From Marinilabiliaceae bacterium UBA5213 (lineage in GTDB: Bacteria > Bacteroidota > Bacteroidia > Bacteroidales > Marinilabiliaceae): a stretch of DNA of 24,807 nt. Where the stretch lies: the NCBI GenBank assembly GCA_002412555.1, contig DHVH01000058.1, positions 1 to 24,807 on the forward strand, written 5' to 3'. Under the pieces are notes generated by a model. That model had not been told where the DNA came from. It made no database searches and was given only the letters and a program-made list of their open reading frames with translations. The position numbers and the translations under genes are program-made. Positions 7,702 to 16,237 of this stretch are shown piece by piece; positions within the stretch are counted from its first letter, which is position 1, and each line of letters starts with the position of its first letter.

Positions 7702-8037
7702 TTACAAGCTCTCCTTTATTTCTACCAGAGTTTCCCGAATCTCTTTGAGGCGTTTAATTACTTCGAAGTTCTCGATGGTGTCGGTTCTGTTTTCTTTCAG
7801 CTTTTTTTCTGCACCTTTTAAAGTCATGCCTTTCTCCTTTACCAAATGGTAAATTAGGTGAAAGTTGTCGACATCCTGTGGGGTGAATAGTCTGTTGCCT
7901 TTTTTATTTTTATGGGGCTTAATGATGTCAAATTCTTTTTCCCAGAAACGAATGAGGGAGGTGTTTACATCAAACATTTTGGCCACTTCGCCGATGGTGT
8001 AATAGAGTTTTTCTATTTTTGGCTCTTTATAAGGCAT
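7702..8037 (-). CDS. MerR-family transcriptional regulator
   Basis: This 111-residue protein has the MerR DNA-binding region at its N-terminus: LYYTIGEVAKMFDVNTSLIRFWEKEF is the winged helix-turn-helix and GNRLFTPQDVDNFHLIYHLVKEKGMTLKGA the second helical part. A helix (about 85-111) follows for dimerisation. There are no extra cysteines or a ligand domain, so a metal or drug sensor role is not supported. It sits downstream of the M23 peptidase gene on the same strand, with 120 bases between them. This small MerR form next to an M23 peptidase and alaS recurs in Bacteroidetes, but its target is unknown. Confidence 0.9.
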   Translation of the reverse strand: MPYKEPKIEKLYYTIGEVAKMFDVNTSLIRFWEKEFDIIKPHKNKKGNRLFTPQDVDNFHLIYHLVKEKGMTLKGAEKKLKENRTDTIENFEVIKRLKEIRETLVEIKESL

Positions 8038-8157
8038 AAGGCAAACAAATTATAAGAAAGTAAATACAATTTTAGCCTTTTTTTTTGATGCATACAAATT
8101 TGGCTCAAAGGAAAGTTGCCTTCAAGCGTCTGCAGGGGATTGAAATTTGTTGGTGCT

Positions 8158-9129
8158 TTAGTCGAACGTCCTGTTGCTGTTAGATGATATCCGTATCATC
8201 TCTTCGTACTGATCGGGTGTTAAATCCTGAAAGAAGTAGTGAGCGGGATCTACTGGTTTGTCTCTGATTCTTACTTCGTAGTGAAGGTGTGGAGCTGTTG
8301 ATTTTCCAGTATTTCCAACATATCCGATGACATCTCCTCTGAGCACTTTTTGTCCAACCCTTACATTGAATTCATGCATGTGAGCGTAAAGCGTCGAATA
8401 GCCGAAGCCATGATCAATAACCACGTTTTTGCCATAACCAATGGCAGAGGTTCGGACCGCTTGAACAACACCATCGCCGGTGGCGTATATTTCTGTGCCG
8501 GTTGGTGCAGAAAAGTCAAGCCCTTCATGAAATCTTCTGGTTTTGTAAATAGGGTCAATACGCCATCCCCACCCTGAAGCGGTGCGGCGTAAATCTTTGT
8601 TGGAGACGGGCTGTATGGCAGGAATGCATCTGAGCATTTCTTCTTTGCGGAGGGTTAAATCGATGATTTCATCAAAAGACTTGGATTGCACGTAGAGTTG
8701 TTTCATGATGCCATCCAGTTTTTTGGCGGTATTGACTACCAGTTTGGCATTGTCCAAATCCTCCAGATAACGGTAGCGATTAACACCACCAAAACCCGCT
8801 CTTCGAATGGAATTGGGAATGGAATCAGCCTGAAAAATGACCCGATAAACATTTTCATCGCGTTGTTGAATGTCATCCAATACCAGTAGTACCTGCTCCA
8901 ATTTGTTCGACATAATTTCATACTGCGAAACCAGACGGGAATTTTCTCTTTCCAGTTTAATTTCCACTGGACTATCAATCAGGTAAACATATCCAAAGAA
9001 GAAGACAAATCCCATAAGGGCACTGAACAACGTGTAGCTGAAAACACGTGAAACATAAAACCGTACTCCGGTTTCAATTCGGTCGTAACTTAGCGTTTCG
9101 GGATTATATCTGTATTTGACTTTTGACAT
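8158..9129 (-). CDS. M23 family membrane-anchored metallopeptidase
   Basis: The 323-residue protein begins with a cytoplasmic tail of about 30 residues and one membrane helix near 31-52 (YTLFSALMGFVFFFGYVYLI), then a coiled-coil stretch from about 57 to 95. The C-terminal M23/LytM domain shows GWGWRIDPIYKTRRFHEGLDFSAPTGTEIYA with the HxxxD zinc motif near 201, and the HLHYE motif near 281. These are the zinc ligands and catalytic histidine of glycyl-glycine or DD-endopeptidases acting on peptidoglycan, so it is probably active rather than degenerate. It would act in the periplasm on cross-links. The gene is divergent from alaS with a 293-base gap. Confidence 0.93.
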   Translation of the reverse strand: MSKVKYRYNPETLSYDRIETGVRFYVSRVFSYTLFSALMGFVFFFGYVYLIDSPVEIKLERENSRLVSQYEIMSNKLEQVLLVLDDIQQRDENVYRVIFQADSIPNSIRRAGFGGVNRYRYLEDLDNAKLVVNTAKKLDGIMKQLYVQSKSFDEIIDLTLRKEEMLRCIPAIQPVSNKDLRRTASGWGWRIDPIYKTRRFHEGLDFSAPTGTEIYATGDGVVQAVRTSAIGYGKNVVIDHGFGYSTLYAHMHEFNVRVGQKVLRGDVIGYVGNTGKSTAPHLHYEVRIRDKPVDPAHYFFQDLTPDQYEEMIRISSNSNRTFD

Positions 9130-9174
9130 ACGGCAATAAATTTGACGCTAAAATAGAAAAAATTGTTATTAACA

Positions 9175-9206
9175 TGCAAAAATCAGCCGATTAATCTATT
9201 TTTGCA
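9175..9206. promoter_or_regulatory. Dyad TGCAAAAAT / ATTTTTGCA in the alaS-M23 divergent region
   Basis: Two 9-base arms, TGCAAAAAT and ATTTTTGCA, are exact inverted copies separated by 14 bases. The right arm forms part of TATTTTTG (9197-9204), which fits the Bacteroidetes -7 box facing alaS. The left arm gives GATTTTTG facing the M23 gene. It may be a pair of divergent promoters or an operator. No good -33 element was found for either direction, so the promoter reading is tentative. The rest of the 293-base gap holds no gene. Confidence 0.4.
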
Positions 9207-9335
9207 CATCAATTTTTATTAAAAAGAGAAGGCGGATAGTTAATATGCTATTGTTTTTGCATTTTTGTTTTAATCAACAACTCATTTTAGGTTGGTTTCA
9301 CGTATAAATGAAAAATTGTGTAAACCGACAATGCA

Positions 9336-9351
9336 CAACACATACGTGTTG
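9336..9351. repeat. Small inverted repeat upstream of alaS
   Basis: CAACAC and GTGTTG are exact inverted copies around ATAC, about 72 bases before the alaS start. It could be an operator half-site pair or a short leader hairpin. There is no associated T-run, and the arms are short enough to occur by chance. Confidence 0.4.
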
Positions 9352-9422
9352 ATTTTTGTACGAATTTACTAGTTAAAGGTTTCGTTTTTTTGATAAACAG
9401 TAAAATTAGGATAGATATTTAT

Positions 9423-12062
9423 ATGACAGCTTCTGAAATTAGAAAGAGTTTTCTGGATTATTTTGAGTCCAAACAGCACAGAGTGGTGGCCTCGGCTCCG
9501 ATGGTGATTAAGGATGATCCTACGTTGATGTTTACCAATGCAGGGATGAATCAGTTTAAGGATGTGTTTTTGGGGAATGGCCAGCCTGTGGCAAAGCGGG
9601 TGACTAATTCTCAAAAATGTCTGCGGGTATCGGGCAAGCACAATGATTTGGAGGAGGTGGGGCATGATTCCTACCACCATACCATGTTTGAAATGTTAGG
9701 CAACTGGTCGTTTGGCGACTATTTTAAAAAGGATGCCATTAATTGGGCATGGGATTATTTGGTGAATATTTTGAAAATCGATAAGGACTGTTTGTACGCC
9801 TCTGTTTTTGAGGGTGACGCTGCCGATGGTGTGGATCGTGACTCGGAGGCCTATGACTTATGGCGGGCGCATTTGCCTGAACACAGAATCATCAATGGCA
9901 ACAAAAAGGATAATTTCTGGGAAATGGGAGAATCGGGCCCTTGCGGGCCCTGTTCTGAAGTGCATGTGGATTTGCGGGATGCTGCTGAGAAGGCAAAGGT
10001 TCCCGGAGAGTCGCTGGTCAATAAAGACCATCCGGAGGTCATTGAAATCTGGAACCTGGTCTTTATTCAGTACAACCGCTTAGCGGATGGTTCACTTGTG
10101 TCCCTCCCTCATCAACATGTGGATACGGGTATGGGATTTGAACGACTTTGCCGGGTGATTCAGCAAAAGAAATCCAATTACGATACCGATGTATTTCAAC
10201 CCATCATTCAAAAAATGGCTGCGGTGACGGGGGTTCAATACGGTGCTGCTGAGACATCAGATATTGCCATGCGCGTGGTGGCGGACCATTTTCGGACCAT
10301 TGCTTTTGCTATTTGTGACGGACAGTTGCCATCGAATAATAAGGCGGGCTATGTTATCCGGCGCATTTTGCGCCGGGCGGTTAGGTACTCCTATACCTTT
10401 TTAAATATGAAGGAGCCTTTTATGGGTCAGTTAATGGAAGCTTTAAGAGCCACTATGGGAGAGGCTTATCCAGAGCTGGCGGCCCGGCAGGACTTGATTC
10501 AAAAGGTGGTGCACGAAGAGGAGGAGTCGTTCCTGCGTACATTGGCGACCGGAATTGTACTGTTGGATAAGATTATCCAGGAAACTAAATTGAAAGATTA
10601 TAAAGTGGTCGAAGGTCGTTTGGCCTTTGAACTTTATGATACCTTTGGTTTCCCACTAGATTTAACGGAGTTGATTTTGAAAGAAAATGACCTTGTGGTC
10701 AACCGTAAGGAATTTGAGCAGGAGATGGAAGCACAGAAGTCCCGTGCCCGCAATGCGGCGGCTGTTGAAACGGACGACTGGGTGGTTTTGCAGGAGGACG
10801 ATAAGGAAGAGTTTATCGGTTATGACTTTTTGGAGACGGAGGTGCAACTGGTGAAGTACCGTAAGGTTAAGTCCAAAAACAGTGAGCTGTACCAATTGGT
10901 TTTTAATGTTACACCCTTTTATGCTGAGGGGGGTGGACAGGTAGGTGACAGCGGCTACCTTGAAGCGAACGGTAAAAAATATGCGATTATTGACACCAAA
11001 CGTGAGAACAACCTGATTATTCATATTTGTCACCAGCTACCCGAAGATTTAGGAGCTACTTTTAAAGCTGTGGTAGATGGGGATAAAAGACGGATGTCGG
11101 CCAATCACCACACTGCCACCCATTTGTTGCATAAAGCCTTGAGGAAATTTTTGGGCGACCATGTGGAACAAAAAGGGTCGTTGGTGCACCCCGATTATTT
11201 GCGTTTTGACTTTTCCCACTTTCAGAAATTGACCGACGAGGAAATACGTTCGGTTGAGCACGAAGTGAATCGCGAAATAAGAATGAATATTCCGGTGAAT
11301 GAACACCGGGAATTACCGCTTTCAAAAGCCAAAGAGATGGGTGCTATGGCGCTTTTTGGGGAGAAATATGGTGATGTGGTGCGGGCTATTCGCTTTGGTG
11401 ATTCTGTGGAGCTTTGCGGTGGAACGCATGTTTCGGCTACCGGACAAATCGGTCTGTTCAAAATCATAAGTGAAGCATCTGTAGCTGCCGGTATTAGACG
11501 AATTGAAGCAGTGGTGGCCGATAAGGCCGAAGCGCTTTTTGATGCCCAATCGGATTTGCTGAAGCAGTTGGAGCAAATGTTCAAGAACCAGAGCAATTTG
11601 CATAAAAACGTGGAAGCGTTAATGAATGAAAATAGCACGCTGGCCAAGCAGATGGAAACCATGCGCCAGGGTTTGATGCAGATAGAAAAACGCAGCATCA
11701 ATGATGCAGCTAAAACGGTGAATGGTGTGGTGGTGATGCATGCCTTGGTAAAACCTGCTTTAGCTGGTCATATTAAAGATTTTGCCTTTCAGCTGCGCGG
11801 AGCGTGCGACCATGAAATGGTAGCTGTTTTGGGTGGAGAAATGGATGGCAAAGCCCAACTTTCAGTGATTCTTTCAGACTCCTTGGTGGAGGCTGGGGTT
11901 TTGAATGCTGTGGACCTTATCCGGACTGTTTCGCCTGCCATTCAGGGCGGGGGCGGTGGTCAGAAGTTTTTTGCCACGGCCGGTGGCAAAAATCCTGCAG
12001 GCCTTAACGACGCTATTGAAATGGCTTTGGCGCTGATTGAGGAAGCTCTTCAGAAAAAGTAA
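9423..12062 (+). CDS. alaS: Alanine--tRNA ligase (alanyl-tRNA synthetase)
   Basis: This class II synthetase of 879 residues charges tRNA-Ala. The N-terminal catalytic domain shows SAPMVIKDDPTLMFTNAGMNQFKDVFLG and, near 172, GPCGPCSEVH. A tRNA-recognition helical domain follows to about 450. The editing domain, which clears Ser- and Gly-tRNA-Ala, has HTATHLLH near 561 and CGGTHVS near 664, the zinc ligands. The C-terminal C-Ala region ends with the GGGGGQ segment near 841. Length agrees with bacterial homologues (about 875). I chose the ATG at 9423 since an in-frame TTG at 9390 precedes the conserved start only by unconserved residues. It ends at a terminator shared with the opposite gene. Confidence 0.98.
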   Translation: MTASEIRKSFLDYFESKQHRVVASAPMVIKDDPTLMFTNAGMNQFKDVFLGNGQPVAKRVTNSQKCLRVSGKHNDLEEVGHDSYHHTMFEMLGNWSFGDYFKKDAINWAWDYLVNILKIDKDCLYASVFEGDAADGVDRDSEAYDLWRAHLPEHRIINGNKKDNFWEMGESGPCGPCSEVHVDLRDAAEKAKVPGESLVNKDHPEVIEIWNLVFIQYNRLADGSLVSLPHQHVDTGMGFERLCRVIQQKKSNYDTDVFQPIIQKMAAVTGVQYGAAETSDIAMRVVADHFRTIAFAICDGQLPSNNKAGYVIRRILRRAVRYSYTFLNMKEPFMGQLMEALRATMGEAYPELAARQDLIQKVVHEEEESFLRTLATGIVLLDKIIQETKLKDYKVVEGRLAFELYDTFGFPLDLTELILKENDLVVNRKEFEQEMEAQKSRARNAAAVETDDWVVLQEDDKEEFIGYDFLETEVQLVKYRKVKSKNSELYQLVFNVTPFYAEGGGQVGDSGYLEANGKKYAIIDTKRENNLIIHICHQLPEDLGATFKAVVDGDKRRMSANHHTATHLLHKALRKFLGDHVEQKGSLVHPDYLRFDFSHFQKLTDEEIRSVEHEVNREIRMNIPVNEHRELPLSKAKEMGAMALFGEKYGDVVRAIRFGDSVELCGGTHVSATGQIGLFKIISEASVAAGIRRIEAVVADKAEALFDAQSDLLKQLEQMFKNQSNLHKNVEALMNENSTLAKQMETMRQGLMQIEKRSINDAAKTVNGVVVMHALVKPALAGHIKDFAFQLRGACDHEMVAVLGGEMDGKAQLSVILSDSLVEAGVLNAVDLIRTVSPAIQGGGGGQKFFATAGGKNPAGLNDAIEMALALIEEALQKK

Positions 12063-12081
12063 ATCACACGTTGTAAATATT

Positions 12082-12122
12082 AAAAAAAAGCCGGCACTTC
12101 ATTCAACTGCCGGCTTTTTTTT
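12082..12122. terminator. Bidirectional terminator between alaS and the CapA-like gene
   Basis: The arms A8-GCCGGCA and TGCCGGC-T8 are exact inverted copies around an 11-base loop. The final T residues overlap the stop codon of the CapA-like gene on the minus strand (12123-12121). It can stop both convergent genes. Confidence 0.92.
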
Positions 12123-13215
12123 ACAATAAAGGCCATTCTTCCTTTATCTCGGGAATGTTATGGTTTATTTTCATGACTTCACGGGCTTTTTTCAGATAGC
12201 TATTCATGCCTTCCCATCCGTGAGGAACAAAATCTGGCACGCCCTGCTCTGAATAGACAGAAGCGGGCAGTATGTAGTATTGTTTTTTTCCGTTTTCAAA
12301 AGGCGTGTGCACCCATGTCAACAGGTGCTCAGCTTTGGTGATCGAGGTAATGCTGTCATTTTTGGAGAGCTCTATGCGTACCATAACCCCGCCGTCGGTA
12401 TAATCTTTGCGCTGATTGGATACAAAGTTACCCAGGGAGTAGACTACCAGTTGCTCCTTACCTTCCACCTCGTTGAGCAGGTGCATGGGCTGCACCACAT
12501 GCGGGTGGGAGCCTATAATGATATCAGCTCCCTGACTAAACAGAAAGTCTGCCGTTTCCTTTTGTGCTGGACTGGGTGTTGTTTGATATTCATTGCCCCA
12601 ATGGATGAATACGATGATTTTATCGGGCGAAAGACTTTTGGCCTTTTGCAGATGCTCTGCTATCTCTGAATGGATGATGTGGTTAACGATATTGGGCTGG
12701 CGCACCATGATGCCATTGGTGCCATAGGTATAGTTCAACAAAGCCAGACGTATGCCTTCTACTTCGATTATTTTTGGGTTGTTTACATGAAAATCAGCAC
12801 TGTCCTTGAATGTCCCGGTCCGTACAAAATAAAGTTCTTCCAAAATGTCAATGGTGCGTTCCATACCCCGTCGGCCTTTGTCGTACGAATGGTTGTTGGC
12901 GGTTACCAGTGTATTTACCCCGGCATTTTTTAAAGCCTTGCCCAAGGCATCGGGTGAGGTGAAGGCCGGGTAACCTGCGTAAGGGGGACCGGCAAAGGTG
13001 ACTTCGAGGTTTCCGGTGACGATGTTGGCCGACCGAAATGTTGGCTCGATGTATCTGAAACTCGACGTGTAGTCATAGGTGCCATCCGATTGCCTGGCGC
13101 TTTCTATTTGGCCCCCATGGCCCATTATATCACCAAAGAATAGCAGTGAGACATCCTGACTGTTGACAGGCCTTAAACTGAGTAAAATGATGAAGAATAA
13201 GAATATACTACGCAT
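12121..13215 (-). CDS. CapA/PgsA-family protein (PGA_cap metallophosphoesterase fold)
   Basis: The 364-residue protein has a signal peptide (MRSIFLFFIILLSLRPVNSQ) and then the CapA domain, with VSLLFFGDIMGHGGQ near the start, ANIVTGNLEVTFAG, LVTANNHSYDKG, VFIHWGNEY and IIGSHPHVVQP. These Asp, Asn and His residues are the expected metal-site positions of the calcineurin-like fold in this family. CapA/PgsA proteins are needed for poly-gamma-glutamate capsule in Bacillus, but most homologues in other phyla have no capBC neighbour and an unknown reaction. None is seen here, so polyglutamate synthesis should not be assumed. The protein is exported and single-domain. It converges with alaS. Confidence 0.88.
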   Translation of the reverse strand: MRSIFLFFIILLSLRPVNSQDVSLLFFGDIMGHGGQIESARQSDGTYDYTSSFRYIEPTFRSANIVTGNLEVTFAGPPYAGYPAFTSPDALGKALKNAGVNTLVTANNHSYDKGRRGMERTIDILEELYFVRTGTFKDSADFHVNNPKIIEVEGIRLALLNYTYGTNGIMVRQPNIVNHIIHSEIAEHLQKAKSLSPDKIIVFIHWGNEYQTTPSPAQKETADFLFSQGADIIIGSHPHVVQPMHLLNEVEGKEQLVVYSLGNFVSNQRKDYTDGGVMVRIELSKNDSITSITKAEHLLTWVHTPFENGKKQYYILPASVYSEQGVPDFVPHGWEGMNSYLKKAREVMKINHNIPEIKEEWPLL

Positions 13216-13280
13216 TGGTTTATATATTTAAGTCTCTTCTAATACGGATTTCTTGTAGATTTGTTGTCTGTTAATTTTAT

Positions 13281-13312
13281 TTTGTCTTTTTTCACACGCT
13301 TTTTTATCTTTA
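13281..13312 (+). promoter_or_regulatory. Promoter for the acyl-CoA synthetase gene
   Basis: TTTG at 13281-13284 is followed by 20 bases and TATCTTTA at 13305-13312, one mismatch from TAnnTTTG. A start near 13319 would leave about 50 bases of leader before the ATG at 13371. A second TAAATTTG at 13357-13364 is only six bases from the ATG and is less likely. Confidence 0.4.
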
Positions 13313-13370
13313 AGGCTAGCGTTTTTAGAACGTGGTCGAATTAATAAATTTAGGAATTAAATTTGGGTGT

Positions 13371-15188
13371 ATGACTATTGAAAGGACTTTTGATTTGCTT
13401 GAGAATCTCAGGAAAAATCATAACAGGCCAGATGTGTTGGTGGCCAAAAGAGAGGGGCAATGGGTCAAATTCAGTGCCGAAGATTACAGTCGCACTGCTA
13501 AGCGATTTAGTTATGGACTGATGTCCAAAGGTTTTAAAAAGGGAGATAAAATTGCCACCATATCCAATAACCGTCCCGAATGGAACATGGTTGATATGGG
13601 AATGTCCATGTTAGGCGTTGTGCATGTGCCCATCTATCCCACTTTAGGGGATGAAGAATTCAAGTATATTTTACAGCATTCTGACGCCAAGATGTTGCTG
13701 GTTTCGGACAGAATCTTGTTCAACAAACTTAAACCGATTGTAGATGAAATCGAAAACCTTGAGTTTATCTACACTTTCAACTTTTATGAGGACTTGCCTC
13801 ACTGGGGTGAAGTTACAAGAATGGGTGAAACGGCCAGGGTGAAATGCAAAGATGAACTGATTGCTATACGCGACCAAATCAGTCCGGATGATCTGGTGTC
13901 CATTATTTATACTTCAGGAACAACGGGCATGCCCAAAGGCGTTATGTTGAGTCATAGAAACTTTGTGAGCAATGTGATGGCTTGTGCCAGTCTTTTTCCC
14001 TTGAATCCGGGCGACCGTATTTTGAGTTTTTTGCCGCTCTGCCATGTGTTTGAGCGAATGGTTAATTACCTGTTTCAATACAAGGGTTGCAGCGTTCATT
14101 ATGCCGAGAGCATTGGTACGCTTTCCCAAAATATGGTTGAGATACAGGCCAATGCTTTTGCTACCGTCCCCAGAGTTATTGAACGGATTTACGATCGCAT
14201 TGTCTCTAAAGGAGAGGATTTATCGGGACTAAAACGCATCATTTTCTTTCAAGCGCTCAAGTTGGGTGAGAAATACAGGGTAAATGGCAAGCATCACTTT
14301 TGGTACGGCATCCGGTTGAAATTGGCTCGTAAACTGGTTTTTTCAAAATGGCAGAAGGCTTTTGGCGGACAGCTAAGGTTTGTGGTTTCAGGCGGAGCCG
14401 CCTTGCAACCCCGCTTAAGTCGCCAGTTTTTTGCGGCGGGTATTCCCTTGCTCGAAGGGTATGGACTCACCGAAACAGCACCAGTTATTGCCGTGAACCA
14501 TTTAAGCGCGCCAGATAGTATGTATATTGGCACGGTGGGTCCCGTTTTGAATAATGTGGAGGTAAAAATAGATGAAGATGGGGAGATTTTGGTGAAGGGA
14601 CCTAATGTAATGCTAGGGTATTACAAGGCTCCGGAGGCAACAGAAGAGGTTATAGACAAAAGTGGTTGGTTTCATACCGGGGACATTGGAGCCTTGGTAA
14701 ATGAGAAGTTTCTCAAGATTACAGACCGCAAAAAGGAAATGTTTAAAACATCCAGCGGCAAATACATTGCCCCCCAAATGATTGAAAACATGCTTAAGGA
14801 GTCCTTCTTTATTGAGCAGGTAATGGTCGTTGGTGAAAATGAGAAGTTTGCCAGTGCTTTGCTTCTGCCCAATTTTGAATACCTGCATGTCTGGGCGCAT
14901 GATCAGAAAATTCATTTTCGGGATAATATGGAATTGATTAGGCTGCCAAAAGTGTTGAAAAAATTTCAAAAAGAAGTGGATGCTTACAACAGGCAGTTGG
15001 GCAAGCATGAGCAAATTAAGCGTTTCAGATTGGTGCATGAGGATTGGAATGCCACTACCGGTGAGTTATCGCCCACTTTAAAACTGCGACGACGGGCCCT
15101 GTATAAAAAATACGCCCATGTATTGCGGGAGATTTATGCTTATTCTGAAGGCGAAGAGAACAGGGGAAAGCATAAATTTGATGATTAG
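13371..15188 (+). CDS. Long-chain acyl-CoA synthetase (AMP-forming)
   Basis: This 605-residue ANL-superfamily enzyme activates a fatty acid with ATP to an acyl-adenylate and transfers it to CoA. Visible motifs are the P-loop-like YTSGTTGMPKGVMLSHRN near 179, the GYGLTETAP motif near 362, HTGDIG near 433 and KEMFKTSSGKYIAP near 455, whose lysine region belongs to the mobile C-terminal domain. The N-terminal sequence and the long C-terminal extension place it with the long-chain (FadD/FAA-like) group. I chose the ATG at 13371, since the GTG at 13332 gives 13 unconserved residues. It is followed by the separate cold-shock gene. Chain-length preference cannot be read from the sequence. Confidence 0.93.
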   Translation: MTIERTFDLLENLRKNHNRPDVLVAKREGQWVKFSAEDYSRTAKRFSYGLMSKGFKKGDKIATISNNRPEWNMVDMGMSMLGVVHVPIYPTLGDEEFKYILQHSDAKMLLVSDRILFNKLKPIVDEIENLEFIYTFNFYEDLPHWGEVTRMGETARVKCKDELIAIRDQISPDDLVSIIYTSGTTGMPKGVMLSHRNFVSNVMACASLFPLNPGDRILSFLPLCHVFERMVNYLFQYKGCSVHYAESIGTLSQNMVEIQANAFATVPRVIERIYDRIVSKGEDLSGLKRIIFFQALKLGEKYRVNGKHHFWYGIRLKLARKLVFSKWQKAFGGQLRFVVSGGAALQPRLSRQFFAAGIPLLEGYGLTETAPVIAVNHLSAPDSMYIGTVGPVLNNVEVKIDEDGEILVKGPNVMLGYYKAPEATEEVIDKSGWFHTGDIGALVNEKFLKITDRKKEMFKTSSGKYIAPQMIENMLKESFFIEQVMVVGENEKFASALLLPNFEYLHVWAHDQKIHFRDNMELIRLPKVLKKFQKEVDAYNRQLGKHEQIKRFRLVHEDWNATTGELSPTLKLRRRALYKKYAHVLREIYAYSEGEENRGKHKFDD

Positions 15189-15220
15189 GAAATTAGGACT
15201 TATTTTTTTTTGATTTTTTA

Positions 15221-15249
15221 TTGCTTTTTGGAAAAATATTTTACCTTTG
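15221..15249 (+). promoter_or_regulatory. Promoter of the cold-shock gene
   Basis: TTG at 15221-15223 is followed by 18 bases and TACCTTTG at 15242-15249, a perfect TAnnTTTG box. A start near 15256 gives a leader of only about 22 bases. The long cold-shock leader known from E. coli cspA is therefore absent in this reading. Confidence 0.6.
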
Positions 15250-15277
15250 GTGTATCTAATTATTATATTACAACATT

Positions 15278-15469
15278 ATGAACAAAGGAATCGTAAAATT
15301 TTTTAATGACACCAAAGGTTTCGGTTTCATTAAAGATGAAGAATCAGGAGAAGAATACTTCGTACACGTGTCTGGTTTAGTAGACAAAATCAGAGAAAAC
15401 GATGAAGTAACGTATGACCTTCAAGAAGGCAGAAAAGGTCTTAACGCCGTAAATGTTAAGCTGGCTTAG
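15278..15469 (+). CDS. Cold-shock domain protein
   Basis: This is a 63-residue single cold-shock domain that binds single-stranded RNA or DNA. KGFGFIK near 13-19 is RNP1 and YFVHVSGL near 27-34 is RNP2. The N-terminal MNKGIVKFFND is the standard first strand. In place of the usual DIFVHFS the second motif reads EYFVHVS, a form I associate with Bacteroidetes. The C-terminus ends at the last strand with no extension. It has its own promoter and terminator, so it is probably monocistronic and strongly expressed. A role as RNA chaperone is inferred from the family; nothing in sequence shows cold induction. Confidence 0.96.
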   Translation: MNKGIVKFFNDTKGFGFIKDEESGEEYFVHVSGLVDKIRENDEVTYDLQEGRKGLNAVNVKLA

Positions 15470-15497
15470 TTATAATCAATTATAACTTCCGAGATTT

Positions 15498-15530
15498 AAA
15501 GAGCTGTTTCCAAAGGAGATGGCTCTTTTT
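15498..15530 (+). terminator. Rho-independent terminator of the cold-shock gene
   Basis: The transcript forms a 14-bp stem (AAAGAGC with GCUCUUU, extended by seven inner pairs of which three are G-U) closed by an AAA loop and followed by U residues. The three G-U pairs become A-C mismatches in the opposite transcript, so the element should act mainly on the plus strand and not on the convergent regulator gene. Confidence 0.85.
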
Positions 15531-15553
15531 GATTCAAGTTACACCTGTGCCTG

Positions 15554-16237
15554 TTATTCCCCAAAGCGGTAGCCGATACCAGATTCTGTAATTAAAAAAG
15601 AGGGCCTGGCTGGGTCCTGCTCTATTTTTTTGCGCAGTTGGGCCACATAAACCCTCAAGTATTGGGTTTGCTCCATGTAACTATATCCCCATATCTCCTT
15701 GAGGATGAACTGGTGGGTGAGTACTCTCCCGCTGTTCTTTACCAACAGGCAAAGCAGGGCGTATTCTGTAGCCGTTAGTTTAATCAGTTCATCGGATTTC
15801 TTTACCATGTGATTAACCATGTCAATACTGAGTGGGCCAAAGGTAAAGATTGGTTGGTCACTTTGTTGTTCTGACAAACGGATGGCCGCTCTGATTCTGG
15901 CTAATAATTCGCCACTTCTAAAAGGCTTGGTTAAATAATCGTTGGCGCCGTTGTCGAGCGCCTGAATAATTTCTGTTTCAGCATTTCGAACTGAGAGTAT
16001 AATGATTGGCTTGGAATACCATCTACGCAAATCCTGAAGAATGACTTGTCCATCGTTGTCGGGTAGTCCCAAATCCAGAATAATTAGGGAGGGATGAAGC
16101 GTAGCAGCCTCGACCATGCCTCCTTGTCCGGTAGCCGCATGAGCTACTTTATAGCCTTTGGCGCTCAGCGAAATTTCCAGTAGTCTTCGGATTTGCAGCT
16201 CATCGTCTATGACCAATATGGTTGGCTGATCATTCAT
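15554..16237 (-). CDS. KdpE-like response regulator (OmpR/PhoB family)
   Basis: The 227-residue protein has an N-terminal receiver domain with the acidic pocket D11-D12, phospho-acceptor D55 (LIILDLGLPD), S82 and K104 (TKPF). The C-terminal winged helix contains LTATEYALLCLLVKNSGRVLTHQFILKEIWG and ITESGIGYRFG. The sequence RRLLEISLSAKGYKV together with LRVYVAQLRKKIEQDP strongly resembles KdpE. It overlaps the upstream kinase gene by an ATGA, so expression is coupled. In known systems KdpE activates kdpFABC, but no kdpFABC is visible here and the nearest K+ genes are trkH and ktrAB. Control of those genes is an inference supported by a candidate site at 19478-19494. Confidence 0.9.
   Translation of the reverse strand: MNDQPTILVIDDELQIRRLLEISLSAKGYKVAHAATGQGGMVEAATLHPSLIILDLGLPDNDGQVILQDLRRWYSKPIIILSVRNAETEIIQALDNGANDYLTKPFRSGELLARIRAAIRLSEQQSDQPIFTFGPLSIDMVNHMVKKSDELIKLTATEYALLCLLVKNSGRVLTHQFILKEIWGYSYMEQTQYLRVYVAQLRKKIEQDPARPSFLITESGIGYRFGE

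Noticed and set aside
9245..9307. A 20-codon ATG frame upstream of alaS, possible leader peptide
   Set aside because: It has no run of Ala codons, no hairpin set typical of attenuation and no homologue I recognise. A frame of this size is expected by chance in such a gap.
11222..11701. Long minus-strand open frame of 159 codons inside alaS
   Set aside because: It lies fully antisense to a conserved, certain gene and its product has no recognisable domain; it is a shadow of alaS codon usage.
12121..13215. Capsule (poly-gamma-glutamate) biosynthesis function for the CapA-like gene
   Set aside because: No capB, capC or related ligase is present nearby, and this domain is widely used in unlinked exported proteins.
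13332..13370. GTG start 13 codons upstream for the acyl-CoA synthetase
   Set aside because: The added residues are not family-like and overlap the promoter region; the ATG at 13371 fits better.
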